Shown here: positions 1 to 8,710 of the stretch, piece by piece
Numbering within the stretch: the first letter of the stretch is position 1
Layout: every line of letters starts with the position of its first letter
NCBI GenBank assembly: GCA_030762175.1
Contig: CM060833.1
Coordinates: 4,492,001-4,556,000 of the forward strand
Length of the DNA stretch: 64,000 bases
DNA from: Metallyticus violacea
Lineage: Eukaryota > Arthropoda > Insecta > Mantodea > Metallyticidae
Direction of reading: 5' to 3'
The notes under the pieces: model-generated
Database searches by the model: none
Seen by the model: the letters and a program-made list of their open reading frames with translations, nothing else
What the model was told of the DNA's origin: nothing
Position numbers and translations under genes: made by a program

Positions 1-117
1 TCCGAAGGAAGCCATTCTTAGGATTTTTACGCCCGAAAAAATCCATCGGTCCTGGCCGGGTTCGAACCCGGGTTTAGGAGGCAAGTATGCTTACCACTAC
101 ACCACCAGGACCGACAA
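1..117 (-). mobile_element. SINE-A head, cut by window edge
   Basis: This is the tRNA-derived head of SINE-A on the minus strand. Read in reverse complement it starts GTCGGTCCTGGTGGTGTAGT (A-box-like TGGTGTAGTGG) and reaches a B-box-like GGTTCGAACCC, then runs off the window start. A plus-strand SINE-A tail begins directly at its 5' end, so head and tail face opposite ways. This could be an internal inversion or two abutting insertions. The family assignment rests on the complete copies at 36455 and 61777. Confidence 0.85.
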
Positions 118-270
118 TCGTACATTTACAATAAATAAAAGAACCTCAAGCCTGAAAGAAGAGGCTTCTGAGCAAAATTGATGGGCCGTTTCACGCCCTG
201 AATTGAATGGGACGCTGATGACCTGAGATGTTAAAGAACTTCCGTAAATAAAATAAATCAATCAATCAAA
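118..270 (+). mobile_element. SINE-A body and 3' tail (head missing)
   Basis: The plus-strand SINE-A body starts at the CGTACATTTAC block. It contains the family motifs CAAGCCTGAAAGAAGAGGC, CGTTTCACGCCCTGA and GGGACGCTGATGACCTGAGA, and ends in a degenerate (TAAA/TCAA)n tail. The tRNA-like head is absent on this strand. It abuts the opposite-strand head at 1-117. Confidence 0.85.
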
Positions 271-280
271 AGTAGCGGTG

Positions 281-412
281 CGCCATTAGGAGTGAGGGTT
301 TACAAGAAACTCAAAATTTAAAAATCGCACTTGCGTTACCAATATTTGTTTTTTCTCAATGAAGCTCGGTATATGCCATTGAAATTAAGAGAGATAGAGA
401 GAGCCAGAGGGA
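281..412 (+). repeat. R1 tandem-type unit, single copy
   Basis: One ~130-bp unit of the R1 repeat, marked by CCATTAGGAGTGAGGGTTTAC, AAAATTTAAAAATCGC and CTCGGTATATGCCATTGAAA. The same blocks recur as several units at 14.3-14.9 kb and, inverted, at 32.3, 41.7 and 53.3 kb. It begins about 10 bp after the SINE-A tail. Confidence 0.7.
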
Positions 413-1137
413 AATGTACATTCTTAGTACACCTTTATATTTTTCTTCGGTACTGAAACCTATTTTTAAAATATTTAATATGTTAATGTAAACAATCTGC
501 AAAAATATTCGAGGTTAAAAAAAAAAAAGGAAGTTACTTTCCTATCGTCCCGTCTGATTACGAGAGGCGAGTTTGCACGACGCCACGTGCATCGCATTTC
601 TGCCCAAGGGCCAAATAACATTTAGCGCTCGCCATCAGTCTGTCAATTATACGACATGGCCCACCCTAATCGATTACATTTACCTTCGATAGGGTGGGCG
701 ATCTATCGATTGTATCGCTTTCGTTCCGGAACGTCGAGGTGCGATTGTTTTAATTTTCTGCTCTTTGCAATTTTTGCTCTTACCTTATTATAATAGAAAC
801 AGTCGAATAGATCCATTGTAGTAATTGGGTCTTTAGAAGATCTTTCATGGAAGATGATTGTATAATATATTTTTTTACATTCAAAGAATAGATGAACTTA
901 TTTTCTTTCCTTCTTATTTCTTGAATGCTTGTATTGATAATAACACAGGAGTCAAGGTAGCGCGCTAGTCTTTTGTTTAGAGGAAAAGCTGGGAGCAAAA
1001 AGCTGTTACCTAGCAACGGTTGTCTTTTGTATGCGTTTGTAGCGAGAACTTTTGCAAAGAAGCGAAGTGAGAAATTATAAACACCCAAATAGTTCCTACA
1101 TTTCCTTTAATAAGAAAGTTACTTCGTCTTGCTTTGT

Positions 1138-1170
<33 letters not shown>

Positions 1171-1438
1171 CCTCTGTTTCCTCCCTCTCCTTCAAAAAGA
1201 TACATCAAATGGCATGCTCGTTATTCCCGCTTTATGATTCGGCCTTTTCTTAAATAATTAACTTTTCTGACCTAAAGAGTCAATTTATGTGAAATGTTTA
1301 TATTTATTTAAAAATCCTTAGTGCCAATGATTTAGTATGTGCGTCACTGTAATCAAACCCCGCACATTTGCGCAAAAATACACGTATTGATCAAGAATCG
1401 TAGTAGCTATAACTGTTTGTTACAGTGCAGATGTGTGT
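413..1438. other. Unassigned stretch with T30 run
   Basis: No coding or transposon signal is recognised. A less AT-rich patch at about 540-760 holds a CACGTG E-box (581) and the hairpin listed separately. A run of about 30 T lies at 1139-1168. The short ORFs here are low-complexity or use the T run and are not credible. Confidence 0.6.
660..698. promoter_or_regulatory. Inverted repeat with ATCGA arms, possible DRE-like element
   Basis: The arms CCCACCCTAATCGA (660-673) and TCGATAGGGTGGG (686-698) are reverse complements except for one extra A, with a 12-base spacer. A further CTATCGATTG follows at about 703-712. TATCGATA is the core of the insect DNA-replication-related element bound by DREF, so a promoter role is possible. 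No downstream coding exon was recognised, so function is inference. Confidence 0.3.
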
Positions 1439-1446
1439 AGGGAAAA

Positions 1447-1575
1447 ATGACAAATGTCGAACATCGAGCGGTTATTAAGTACTTGGTATAGAAATTCATA
1501 CAAACCCTCTAGATAACTTTGCAACATCATTTTCAATCGTTTCCAAATGGACCACGGAGTTTAAACTTGGGTAAA
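1447..1575 (+). pseudogene. Mariner transposase N-terminus remnant
   Basis: The plus strand opens MTNVEHRAVIKYL, a typical mariner N-terminal helix, then hits a stop. In a shifted frame it continues NFATSFSIVSKWTTEFKLG, matching the mariner pattern of a Ser-Tyr-x-Thr-Val-x-x-Trp helix followed by EFKRGR. Only the first part of the DNA-binding region remains. No catalytic region follows. Confidence 0.6.
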
Positions 1576-1689
1576 TAAAAATTTAGAAAATAACTCACCA
1601 AAATCTGTCACATTCAGAAATTATCCATAAAGTGCACCAAACGCGCACTCGGATTTTTCACATAGGATATGATGTACCCGTTCATGTGT

Positions 1690-1910
1690 AATGCAATCTC
1701 ATCTCAGAAATGTTACAAATCTTAATACGACGATCTTCTAACACGATACCATGCATTTTATCCGCCATTTCTTGAGAAGATCGGGCGTGCGGAACATGTA
1801 GCATCTGCAGTGCTCGTACGGCCACTTTTTTAATAAAAATGTTTTATCACTACACGATGCTTGTCTTTATCCATTTCTACGTGTTACACCGATCACTTAA
1901 GATAACTGTC
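1690..1910 (-). pseudogene. Mariner-F N-terminus, internally deleted
   Basis: Minus-strand sequence closely resembles the mariner-F N-terminal region at 55.8-56.1 kb. It starts at the initiator region (ATTTCTACG...) and includes the block encoding MVDKMHG. About 115 bp between the CGGCCAC and TTTTT blocks is missing relative to that copy, removing the first helix-turn-helix. It is non-functional. Confidence 0.7.
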
Positions 1911-2209
1911 AACGTGTCACTGTATCTGTTTGAAAATTAGTACAAAACAGTTACAAGAATCACGCTAGCCAACAGTCATATTGCTCAACAAAATTTCCCG
2001 ACATTTCGTTTAAACTTACCACATTTATTAGTCCGCTCGTATGTTTCCGAAAACAGTGGCTCGGTCTCCGCCAGTCTGCCAGAGACTGTTATGTATCTGG
2101 TGGAATTTTGAACGTGTGATTGGCTGGTGCGTGCAGTCGATGCGAATCTTTATTCTCGACATCTGCTAACGAGTTTGTGAAGTTTTGAGACAGAGGTAAC
2201 CAGCATTAG

Positions 2210-2405
2210 TTAAATGAAATAGAGTTTTCTAACAACAGGACAATGCGAGGCCCCATACGGCACAAAAACATGGGAAAAATGCATAAATTTGAAGTGGTCA
2301 AACTGCTACCACACCCAGCATATAGCCCTAACCTTGTGCCTTCACATTACCATGTGCTTTGACCCATTGCCCATTTCCCACCTGGAAACTGGATAACGAA
2401 CCTGG
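2210..2405 (+). pseudogene. Mariner catalytic-core remnant
   Basis: A plus-strand reading with frameshifts gives a degraded QQDNARPHT-like block followed by LLPHPAYSPNLVPSHYHVL, the mariner signature around the second and third catalytic aspartates. The third aspartate of the usual PSDYH is His here (PSHYH). A SINE-B on the opposite strand interrupts the element immediately downstream. Confidence 0.7.
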
Positions 2406-2655
2406 TTTTTTTTTATTAGTGTGTAACGCCCATGGACACATGATACAGGAAATTAAATGATATATTGGGAAATATTTTTTTAAGGAAGGAAACGTTCCAG
2501 GCCTTAGTTTAGGGTACCTCCCGGCATTTGCCATTTATGAGAACTGAGGAAAACCTGGAAAAACCTCAGTCAGGGAGGACGGTCCTGGCGGGATCCGAAC
2601 CCCAGATCTCCCGCTCTGAGTGCGCACCTTAACGACCTCGGCCACCCGTGGCGAT
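2406..2655 (-). mobile_element. SINE-B, near full length
   Basis: Read on the minus strand, the head is GGGTGGCCGAGGTCGTTAAG (class II Leu/Ser tRNA-like A box), then a B box in GGGGTTCGGATCCC. The body motifs TGACTGAGG, CCTCATAAATGGCAAATGCC and GAACGTTTCCTTCCTT follow, and it ends near a T-rich/A-rich tail at 2406. It lies inside a mariner remnant. Confidence 0.85.
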
Positions 2656-3295
2656 ACAAACCTCGTTGAAGTGTGGCTTAAGACTATAGGATCTAATGGC
2701 CTTTACTGTGTAGGTTAGTTTAATTTCTTGAAAGAACACATTTAAATAAAACCCGACTCTACTTATGAGATAAAAGCAGCTCTTTGCAACTTAACTGAGA
2801 ATAGTGCAGTTAGGTGTTCAGAGATTTACATTCCCCGTTGCAGTCGGGTGTTAAACTCGTGACCGTTAAGCTGCACACGATTTGGACGTTCACTTTACTC
2901 CGAGCAAGGCCTTGGCCCGCGGGATGTGAAGGAAAACCGGGCAGCGAGGTGGATGTCGGGCGCATCACGAGATAAAAGCAACGCGAGTGTTGCAATGGGT
3001 GGAGCCAGATCGTGAGCACTTTATCTGCCCAGAGGTAGAGCGTGTGGTGGAAAATCGAATTATAAGAGCTAACGATAAGAATGCTTAGCCAAGGGGAAAG
3101 AATAAGAAAAGTTGGGGTACAAAACACTGAACTGTTGCAAAACATTTGACCAGGTTGAATTTTAATTACATGAACCAGGTTAAAAACTTCAGCTGCATGA
3201 AATATTGTACACATCACCTCTCCATTGAGTGTTCAATAAAACTGCTGTTTAAAACTTTTATGAATTTCTGTAATTAAAAGAATTTTAGAGGCTTG
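2656..3295. other. Unassigned stretch
   Basis: The first ~100 bp may be the continuation of the mariner split by SINE-B. The rest holds no recognised element. A 135-codon open frame on the minus strand (2810-3217) has no recognisable motif and is probably chance. Confidence 0.5.
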
Positions 3296-3299
3296 TAGA

Positions 3300-3600
3300 A
3301 GAAACACGAAGCGACTGCAATGTACAACTTTCTAACTGAGGCCTGGACAAAAGTCAAGGTCCTTTTGAGTAGCTGTCCAACGGTTTGTTCACCGACCGCG
3401 CCCAATGTACAGTGTAGAGAGTTCAACTCATCAACCTGAAAACACGAAAGCGTTTCTGCTAGTCCTCAAAGAGATGCTGGAAAGTCCTTCAGAATCGCCT
3501 CCGTAACCTTCACCCCTGCTTCTGATGAGGAAAATGCCTTTCAAGAAGGTTTTGTTCAATTTGGGGAAAAGGAGAAAGTTACTCAAGGCTAAATATGGAT
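3300..3600 (-). pseudogene. Mariner transposase C-terminus remnant
   Basis: The minus strand reads FLLFPKLNKTFLKG, then in another frame FSSSEAGVKVTEAILKDFP. These match the mariner segment after the third catalytic Asp (LFPKLK...LKGRRF followed by an acidic helix). Several frameshifts are present and the catalytic residues lie outside the fragment. Confidence 0.5.
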
Positions 3601-3621
3601 TATAGAGAGAGATGTTGATTT

Positions 3622-3876
3622 GCTTTATTTATGGACGCTCTTCAACAGCTCAGGTCATCAGCGTACCATTCAACTCAGGGCGTGAAACGGCCGACAAATT
3701 TTGCTCAAAGGCCTCTCTTGAGGTTCTTTTTCGTGCTGTAAATGTACGATACGGGACCCACGGCTTTACTTCCCTTCCGAAGGAAGCCACACTTAGGATC
3801 GATCCTGACCGGATTTGAACCCGCGATCTTGGATTTAAAAGCCACATATGGTTATCACTACACCACCAGGACCGAC
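3622..3876 (-). mobile_element. SINE-A, near full length
   Basis: Minus-strand SINE-A running from the (TAAA)-like tail at 3622 through the GACGCTGATGACCTGAG block to the tRNA-like head ending GTCGGTCCTGGTGGTGTAGT at 3876. The spacer between head and body is shortened. The B box reads GGTTCAAATCC. Confidence 0.9.
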
Positions 3877-4087
3877 AGAGAGTGAAGGACACAATTAAAC
3901 ATTGCTTTTTGTGAGATATTCAGCAACAACACTTGCGATGCAGATTTTTAAGGACATTTCTGTAGTATTCCCCAGTGTGTGCAGGTGTGACATGTCGGTA
4001 AACCATTCCTGAAATATCAAAAATGACAGGGCCACAACTTTATCATCAGAGCCTTGCTGTTGCTTTCAGGGTTGAAAAGATGTACTT

Positions 4088-4168
4088 GTAAGGTACTTGC
4101 GCGGCATTTGTCACTATGAGGACTGAGAAAACAGGCAGAAAGTTTCTGGCGGGAGTCGAATTACAGAC
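4088..4168 (-). mobile_element. SINE-B fragment
   Basis: This short stretch resembles the central SINE-B block on the minus strand (GGTACTTGCGCGGCATTTGT, then ATGAGGACTGAG and CTGGCGGGA). Head and tail are missing and the match is diverged. Confidence 0.45.
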
Positions 4169-4326
4169 CATATGCTAAAGGGTTTGTCTTGTCACCCCTG
4201 CTGGTTTTTTTCCTCAGCAGTGCTTAACTTCGAAAGAAACTCAATAATCTGCAACTGCATGCAAACCTACGCGATGGTCAGCAGTATTGAATGCCTTATG
4301 AGCAACTTTACAGTTGTGGATGGACC

Positions 4327-4595
4327 GCCACGGTTGACCGAGGTCGTTAAGGCGGGAGGTCTGGGGTTTGACTGAGGTTTTTCCCAGGTTATCCTTAGTC
4401 CTCATAAATGACAAATGCCGGGGAGGTACCTTAAACTTAGGCCAGGAACGTTTCCTTCCTTTAAAAAATTCTTTCCCAAGTTTATCATTTCATCTCCTGT
4501 ATCATCAGTGTCCACCGCCTGTGATGCCTCAGTAGTAAAAACGGGCGTTAAACACTACGAAAAAAATAATAATAATAATAATAATAATAATAAAC
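4327..4595 (+). mobile_element. SINE-B with (AAT)n tail
   Basis: Plus-strand SINE-B: ACGGTTGACCGAGGTCGTTA (A box), a deletion in the B-box region, then CCTCATAAATGACAAATGCC, GGAACGTTTCCTTCCTTTAA and the terminal block GTAAAAACGGGCGTTAAACA. It ends in a clean (AAT)n run at about 4567-4592, which looks like an expanded SINE tail. Confidence 0.85.
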
Positions 4596-6020
4596 AGAGC
4601 TTATTGATTACTTCCTTAAACTAAATAAATTTGTTTTAATTTTCACGAGGAACTTTGTAAACAGATTAATTACTTACTAGGCTAGTTTAGGGAAGGTGCT
4701 CGCTAAAATTCTAATTTAAGAAATTAACGCTATTGATCTTTACCCTTTATCCCTGCTTCTGACGGTGTTACGTCATGCATTTTATCTCCTATCGTAAAGT
4801 GGATATTGATTGTTCGTATAACGCCTCACAGACAACATTTGAAATTAATGTACTGGTGCTTTCTATTTATTTAACCCATTTCTTGCTGTTGGTACAGATG
4901 CGACATTAGAACATCACGCTGCCATTTTGTCCTCCTTGATGCGGTTTCAGCTGTACAAACAGGTGCGGGGTTATGAGAGCAGCTTTTAATAATAATGATA
5001 TTCTAGGTAAGTTTAAAACTTCTATTTGTTGCGTCATACTCAATAAATAACTTAACCTTAAACTGCTTTCTAATAACAAACCTCTCCTGCATATTTCAGC
5101 TACCACAAAATACTTTACTAAAACCCAAAACAATTTCCCAATCTGACAAGACAGGCGTTACTTATTAAATTTACGTCAACACCGCCTTGTTTTCGCCTTT
5201 TCTCAGGTAGGTAATAAAAATATGTTTTAATTAAAGCTACTGAGTTACGGAGGAACTTTCCTTAACATAAAACAAAACGTGACAATGAGGAACCACTTTT
5301 ACATTCCACAGAGCAAGAAAAAATAATTTCAGCAGTGAAAACATATGAAACACGAGTTAATTACTCGCAGCTTTAATTAACAATATACAACTTGGCCATG
5401 GAATAACAGAAAACACAAAGGAGGTCATGGCGTGTTAAGGTATACAGGAGGCCGTGAAAGATTTCTTTTAAAGATCCGCTGCATGCAAATGTGGTATATT
5501 TCATACATAAGAATTTATTGCTGAAGTAAAAAAATATCAACTGTAAGAATATAAACAACTGCAGTTCTTCATATCTTGAAGTTGCTTGCTTTAAGCAGAA
5601 AATTTCACCGTCATGCAAGTCTTTTTACCGCCTGTTTTGTTTCAGCTAGAAAAGCCTGACTTTTTTCCTAAACGTTTTTTTTTTTTTTTTTTTTGACGAT
5701 GTACAAAGAATGCAGTTCTTGTTCGTTTCCTCGAGTATAACAATGTTGTTCCTTTCATGTTTTCCTTTATTCTTTTTTTTTTTATATTGGACAGCCAGGT
5801 TTGCTACTTCAACTGTTCTTTATGCATTTGTTGCGGATATTGGTGTTTCCTTTTTTTTTTTTTTTTTTTTGTTCCTGTTTCGTTCCGTCTTTTAGACATC
5901 ATTTATTTCTTCTTGTATTATCTTTCTATTGTAGCATATTGCCAACCTGAAGAATCTAACGACTGTTACAGCTCGTAGTTAATTTCTCTTATTCTTTGAG
6001 ATATGAAAAATAAATTGCTG
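4596..6020. other. Unassigned AT-rich stretch
   Basis: No gene or named transposon is seen. Long T runs occur at about 5677-5693 and 5850-5868, and short T-rich ORFs there are artefacts. Sequence complexity is otherwise ordinary for intergenic insect DNA. Confidence 0.6.
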
Positions 6021-6025
6021 CTTCC

Positions 6026-6280
6026 GCGGTCGGTGGCATGCGACTGCTAATTCAGAGGTCCTGGTTTTGAGTCCCAATCAGGTCAAGTGGTCTGGGTAAG
6101 ATTTTCTTCGAAGTTTTTTTCTTGCGCTGAGAAGGTGAATACCAGATAGCTTTAAGGCGCGAAGGACCCAGAGTTCATTTCCGCCATTATTAATTCGTTT
6201 CATTTCATTCAAGCCTACAGACTGCACCCACAGTATGCAATCTACACCAATGCAGTCAGAGAGACAATAAATAATTTATC
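6026..6280 (+). mobile_element. SINE-C copy
   Basis: Third tRNA-derived SINE family. The head CGGTCGGTGGCATGCGACTG is followed by a degenerate B box in GGTTTTGAGTCCC and the body block AATCAGGTCAAGTGGTCTGG. Then come GAGAAGGTGAATACCAG and an ATTAATTCGTTTCATTTCATT tail. Similar blocks occur at 18956 (+) and, reversed, at 23640-23800. Confidence 0.65.
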
Positions 6281-6341
6281 GTTGACGTGAACGGAGAAAA
6301 TTTTCGCGCCACCTCACGTAACCAGATTTTTTTAAATTTGG

Positions 6342-6617
6342 TTTATTTAAGAACGCTCTTTAACATCTCAGGTCATCAGCGTCCCATTCAATTCAGGGCG
6401 TGAAACGGCCGATAAATTTTGTTCAGAGGCCTCTTCTTTCAGGCTTGAGGTTCTTTATCGTGCTGTAAATGTACAACACGGGACCCACGACTTTACTTTC
6501 CTTCCGAAGGAAGCCATACTTAGGATTTTTATGCCTGAAAAAATCCATCGATCCTGACCGGAATTGAACCCGCGATCTTGGGTTTAAGAGGCAAGTATGG
6601 TAACCACTACATCACCT
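6342..6617 (-). mobile_element. SINE-A, near full length
   Basis: Minus-strand SINE-A. All body blocks are present, including the CTTCCGAAGGAAGCC junction and the B box GGTTCAATTCC. The extreme 5' end is slightly eroded (AGGTGATGTAGTGGTTACCA). Confidence 0.9.
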
Positions 6618-6984
6618 AATAAGAGGGCAGAGATAGCAAATTTGCTCTTTCCCATAGGTACCATGCTTTATGGCTGAAGACAAGCCGGAAAACAAGAGGC
6701 ACAAGGAGCTGACGTTGCCGATGAAGGTGGTGCGGTGGCCTTTGCGGATGGTGTTAATTTTGGAAAACCAGGCATCGGAAAGACCCACAGGGGAAATGAT
6801 GTACTCCTGACCTCTGGCAAGTATCCCATTAAACAACGGAAGTGATGGGGATATGAACTGGAACGAAATAGACAGTCGGCGATTGTAAAGGAATTATTAA
6901 GAGTACGCCATGCAAATGCTAAATAGCGGTTGTAAGCGAAAGAACGTGTCCGTTTGCTGCAAGTAGAGAAACACGTGGACAAGA
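6618..6984. other. Unassigned, weakly coding-like stretch
   Basis: About 6650-6840 is open on both strands. The minus strand gives a 74-codon and an overlapping 108-codon frame, and the plus strand gives a Gly/Ala/Asp-rich reading. Base composition is less AT-rich than its surroundings. None of the readings was recognised and no convincing splice sites frame it. Confidence 0.35.
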
Positions 6985-7460
6985 TGGGTTGCATGGATTT
7001 TGTGGAAGGAAGGCGTCAAAGCTGCAGAAATTCTTAAGACGTTTCAGTGCGGCATGTGGTCAAGAAGCTCCTGCACAGAAGATTGTTACAACTGGGTCAA
7101 TGAGTTCGTGAGCCGGAGAGAATATACACACAAGAATGTCCGTCAATATCGAGGTCTTCCAGAAGCACTGAGCTTGTGTCTGATAGACACATGAGCTTTG
7201 ATGAAACGGAATGTCAGATAGACCTCGGCCGCGCAACCTGCAAACCATTATGAATATGAAAAAGTGTGCGCATATTACGGTACAGGGAACTTAACACAGG
7301 CACGGAAGTGTTGAAGTCTGTCGTCGCCTATTGAGATTTTTTTGGAGAAGCTGGTGAACAGTCATAGTATCACCATCACACACCAGTGAAGAAAGTCAAA
7401 ATTTCGCTACATTTTACACCTGGTTCAAGAAATTAAAGTCTCTGTTACATATATAATATA
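6985..7460 (+). pseudogene. Mariner transposase remnant (HTH region)
   Basis: Alternating plus-strand frames give WKEGVKAAEIL, CGQEAPAQKIV, YNWVNEFVS and SDRHMSFDE. These are the paired helix-turn-helix pattern of a mariner transposase (K-A-A-E-I...A-P-x-x-x-T-V-x-x-W-V). Further on, HHHTPVKKVK resembles the HHYTPETK motif that follows the first catalytic Asp. There are many frameshifts and no catalytic core. Confidence 0.65.
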
Positions 7461-7648
7461 GCCTTTTGAAGAGTTAATGTGAGGGAATTTACAGATCTTC
7501 AATGCCAAATTCATTTCTGGGCGTGTCTTAAGACAAAACGTCACAAATTATGATCAGGGCTGCCAAACATTATTCGACAACCAAGTTATTGTTGAGTGCC
7601 TGCTTTGAGGCAAAACAATCAAAATATACAACTCTGCACATGACTTAC

Positions 7649-7857
7649 CAATCATCAGAAGCGAGACAGTTAAGTGTTCTCTACCACTGGCCTTCATGGC
7701 ACCAAGCACAGTTCCCACAACGGCGCAACAGATGCCCACGAATGCAATCATGACGATGAACCATCTTATCGAGATCGTCTGTGTCACCACCACACCGCAG
7801 CAGGACTTGGGTTCCTCCTCCGGGGTGTAGTGTTGTCCCCGCGGCGATCTTCGTGAC
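7649..7857 (-). CDS. Internal exon of an unidentified membrane protein gene
   Basis: On the minus strand a 209-bp block is framed by an acceptor (polypyrimidine then TTACAG) and a donor (ATTG|GTAAGT). The frame is open throughout, with 69 whole codons and one split base at each end (symmetric phase). The peptide starts with a basic/acidic cytosol-like stretch (SRRSPRGQHYTPEEEPKSCC). It continues into a hydrophobic helix from WFIVMIAFVGICC to VVGTVLG, a short polar turn (KASGREH) and the start of a second helix (LTVSLLMI). The protein is probably a small multi-pass membrane protein. I do not recognise the family. Partner exons were not found, so introns are long or the exons lie outside the window. 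Confidence 0.7.
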
Positions 7858-8149
7858 CTGTAACAGAGTAATGGGGTTTATTCAACAGAGCAAAGTGGAG
7901 TATCTGTCAATAAGCCAAAGATAATGCTCTGAATTGGGCATTGTGACGGTTGTATAATAAGTTTTGAGACAGCCTCAGCGAATTTGGTTCAGTCAACTGA
8001 AGATTTGATGCGGATGATGCGGAGTTCTTCAACAGGTAATCACTGCTGATCCTGAGAGCAAACAGCAAAGCTCTGTGATCATCAACAACACCAAAAACAG
8101 TGTAAACGGCTGCTTCTGCTGGAAAAGTTATGGTCATCTAATTTTTCGA
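7858..8149. other. Intron-side flank of the exon
   Basis: This sequence lies directly upstream (minus-strand sense) of the exon. It starts with the polypyrimidine/AG acceptor and otherwise shows no clear coding motif. A 76-codon minus-strand frame at 7907-8137 is not continuous with the exon frame. Confidence 0.4.
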
Positions 8150-8370
8150 CATTTACCTGCACACACGACTGTAACTGGGCAACAGTAGAGAGATGTCAGA
8201 TGTTGTTGCTGAATATCCTACAAAAATCAACGTAAACAGTGCCCCAGCAACTTTCCGTTTTCTCAAGTTGAAGAAACACTTTCGTCAGAGGCATCAAAAG
8301 CAAACTGATCTTTGGACAGATGCATTGGGAAACATCCGCCAAAATTATGAGGACGATAAAAGTATTTTGT
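8150..8370 (+). pseudogene. Mariner-I remnant, deleted core
   Basis: An ACGACTGTAACTGGGCAAC block is followed at 8192 by DNA matching the mariner-I copy at 34.25 kb (GATGTTGTTGCT...AAAAATCAA). It then reads PATFRFLKLKKHF, equivalent to PSDFLLFSKLKKHL. The catalytic Asp triad is lost. Confidence 0.5.
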
Positions 8371-8708
8371 AAAAAAATAAATAAATACAGCGAATTTTCA
8401 TGAAAAAGGCAAGAAAACGGATAGGCAGGAATGTGCAGTACAAAACCAGTGTGGTACTTTGTCAGTTAAAAACGTGTAGAGCATATAATTCTTTCATGTC
8501 TCTAGGGCTTGGAATATCAGACCATCCAACTGCAATATGTTGTCCATAATTGAAAGGATTGTTTTTGCTTGGAAGCGTTCAGTAAAACAATTGACATTTT
8601 AATATTATAGCTTTATTTTTTTTTTTTAAGTCAATCGGCATAGTTTCATTTGAACAAAACTCTTGCCAATAGCACCTTTCCTATTACAGATATCTGCGTT
8701 GGTATCAA
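8371..8708. other. Unassigned stretch
   Basis: AT-rich DNA between the mariner-I remnant and the Tc1-like element. It holds only an (AAAT)-like patch and a T run near 8617. No coding or repeat signal was recognised. Confidence 0.5.
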
Positions 8709-8710
8709 TA

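Noticed and set aside
2810..3217. 135-codon minus-strand gene
   Set aside because: No domain or compositional sign of coding, and it is surrounded by decayed mariner and SINE pieces.
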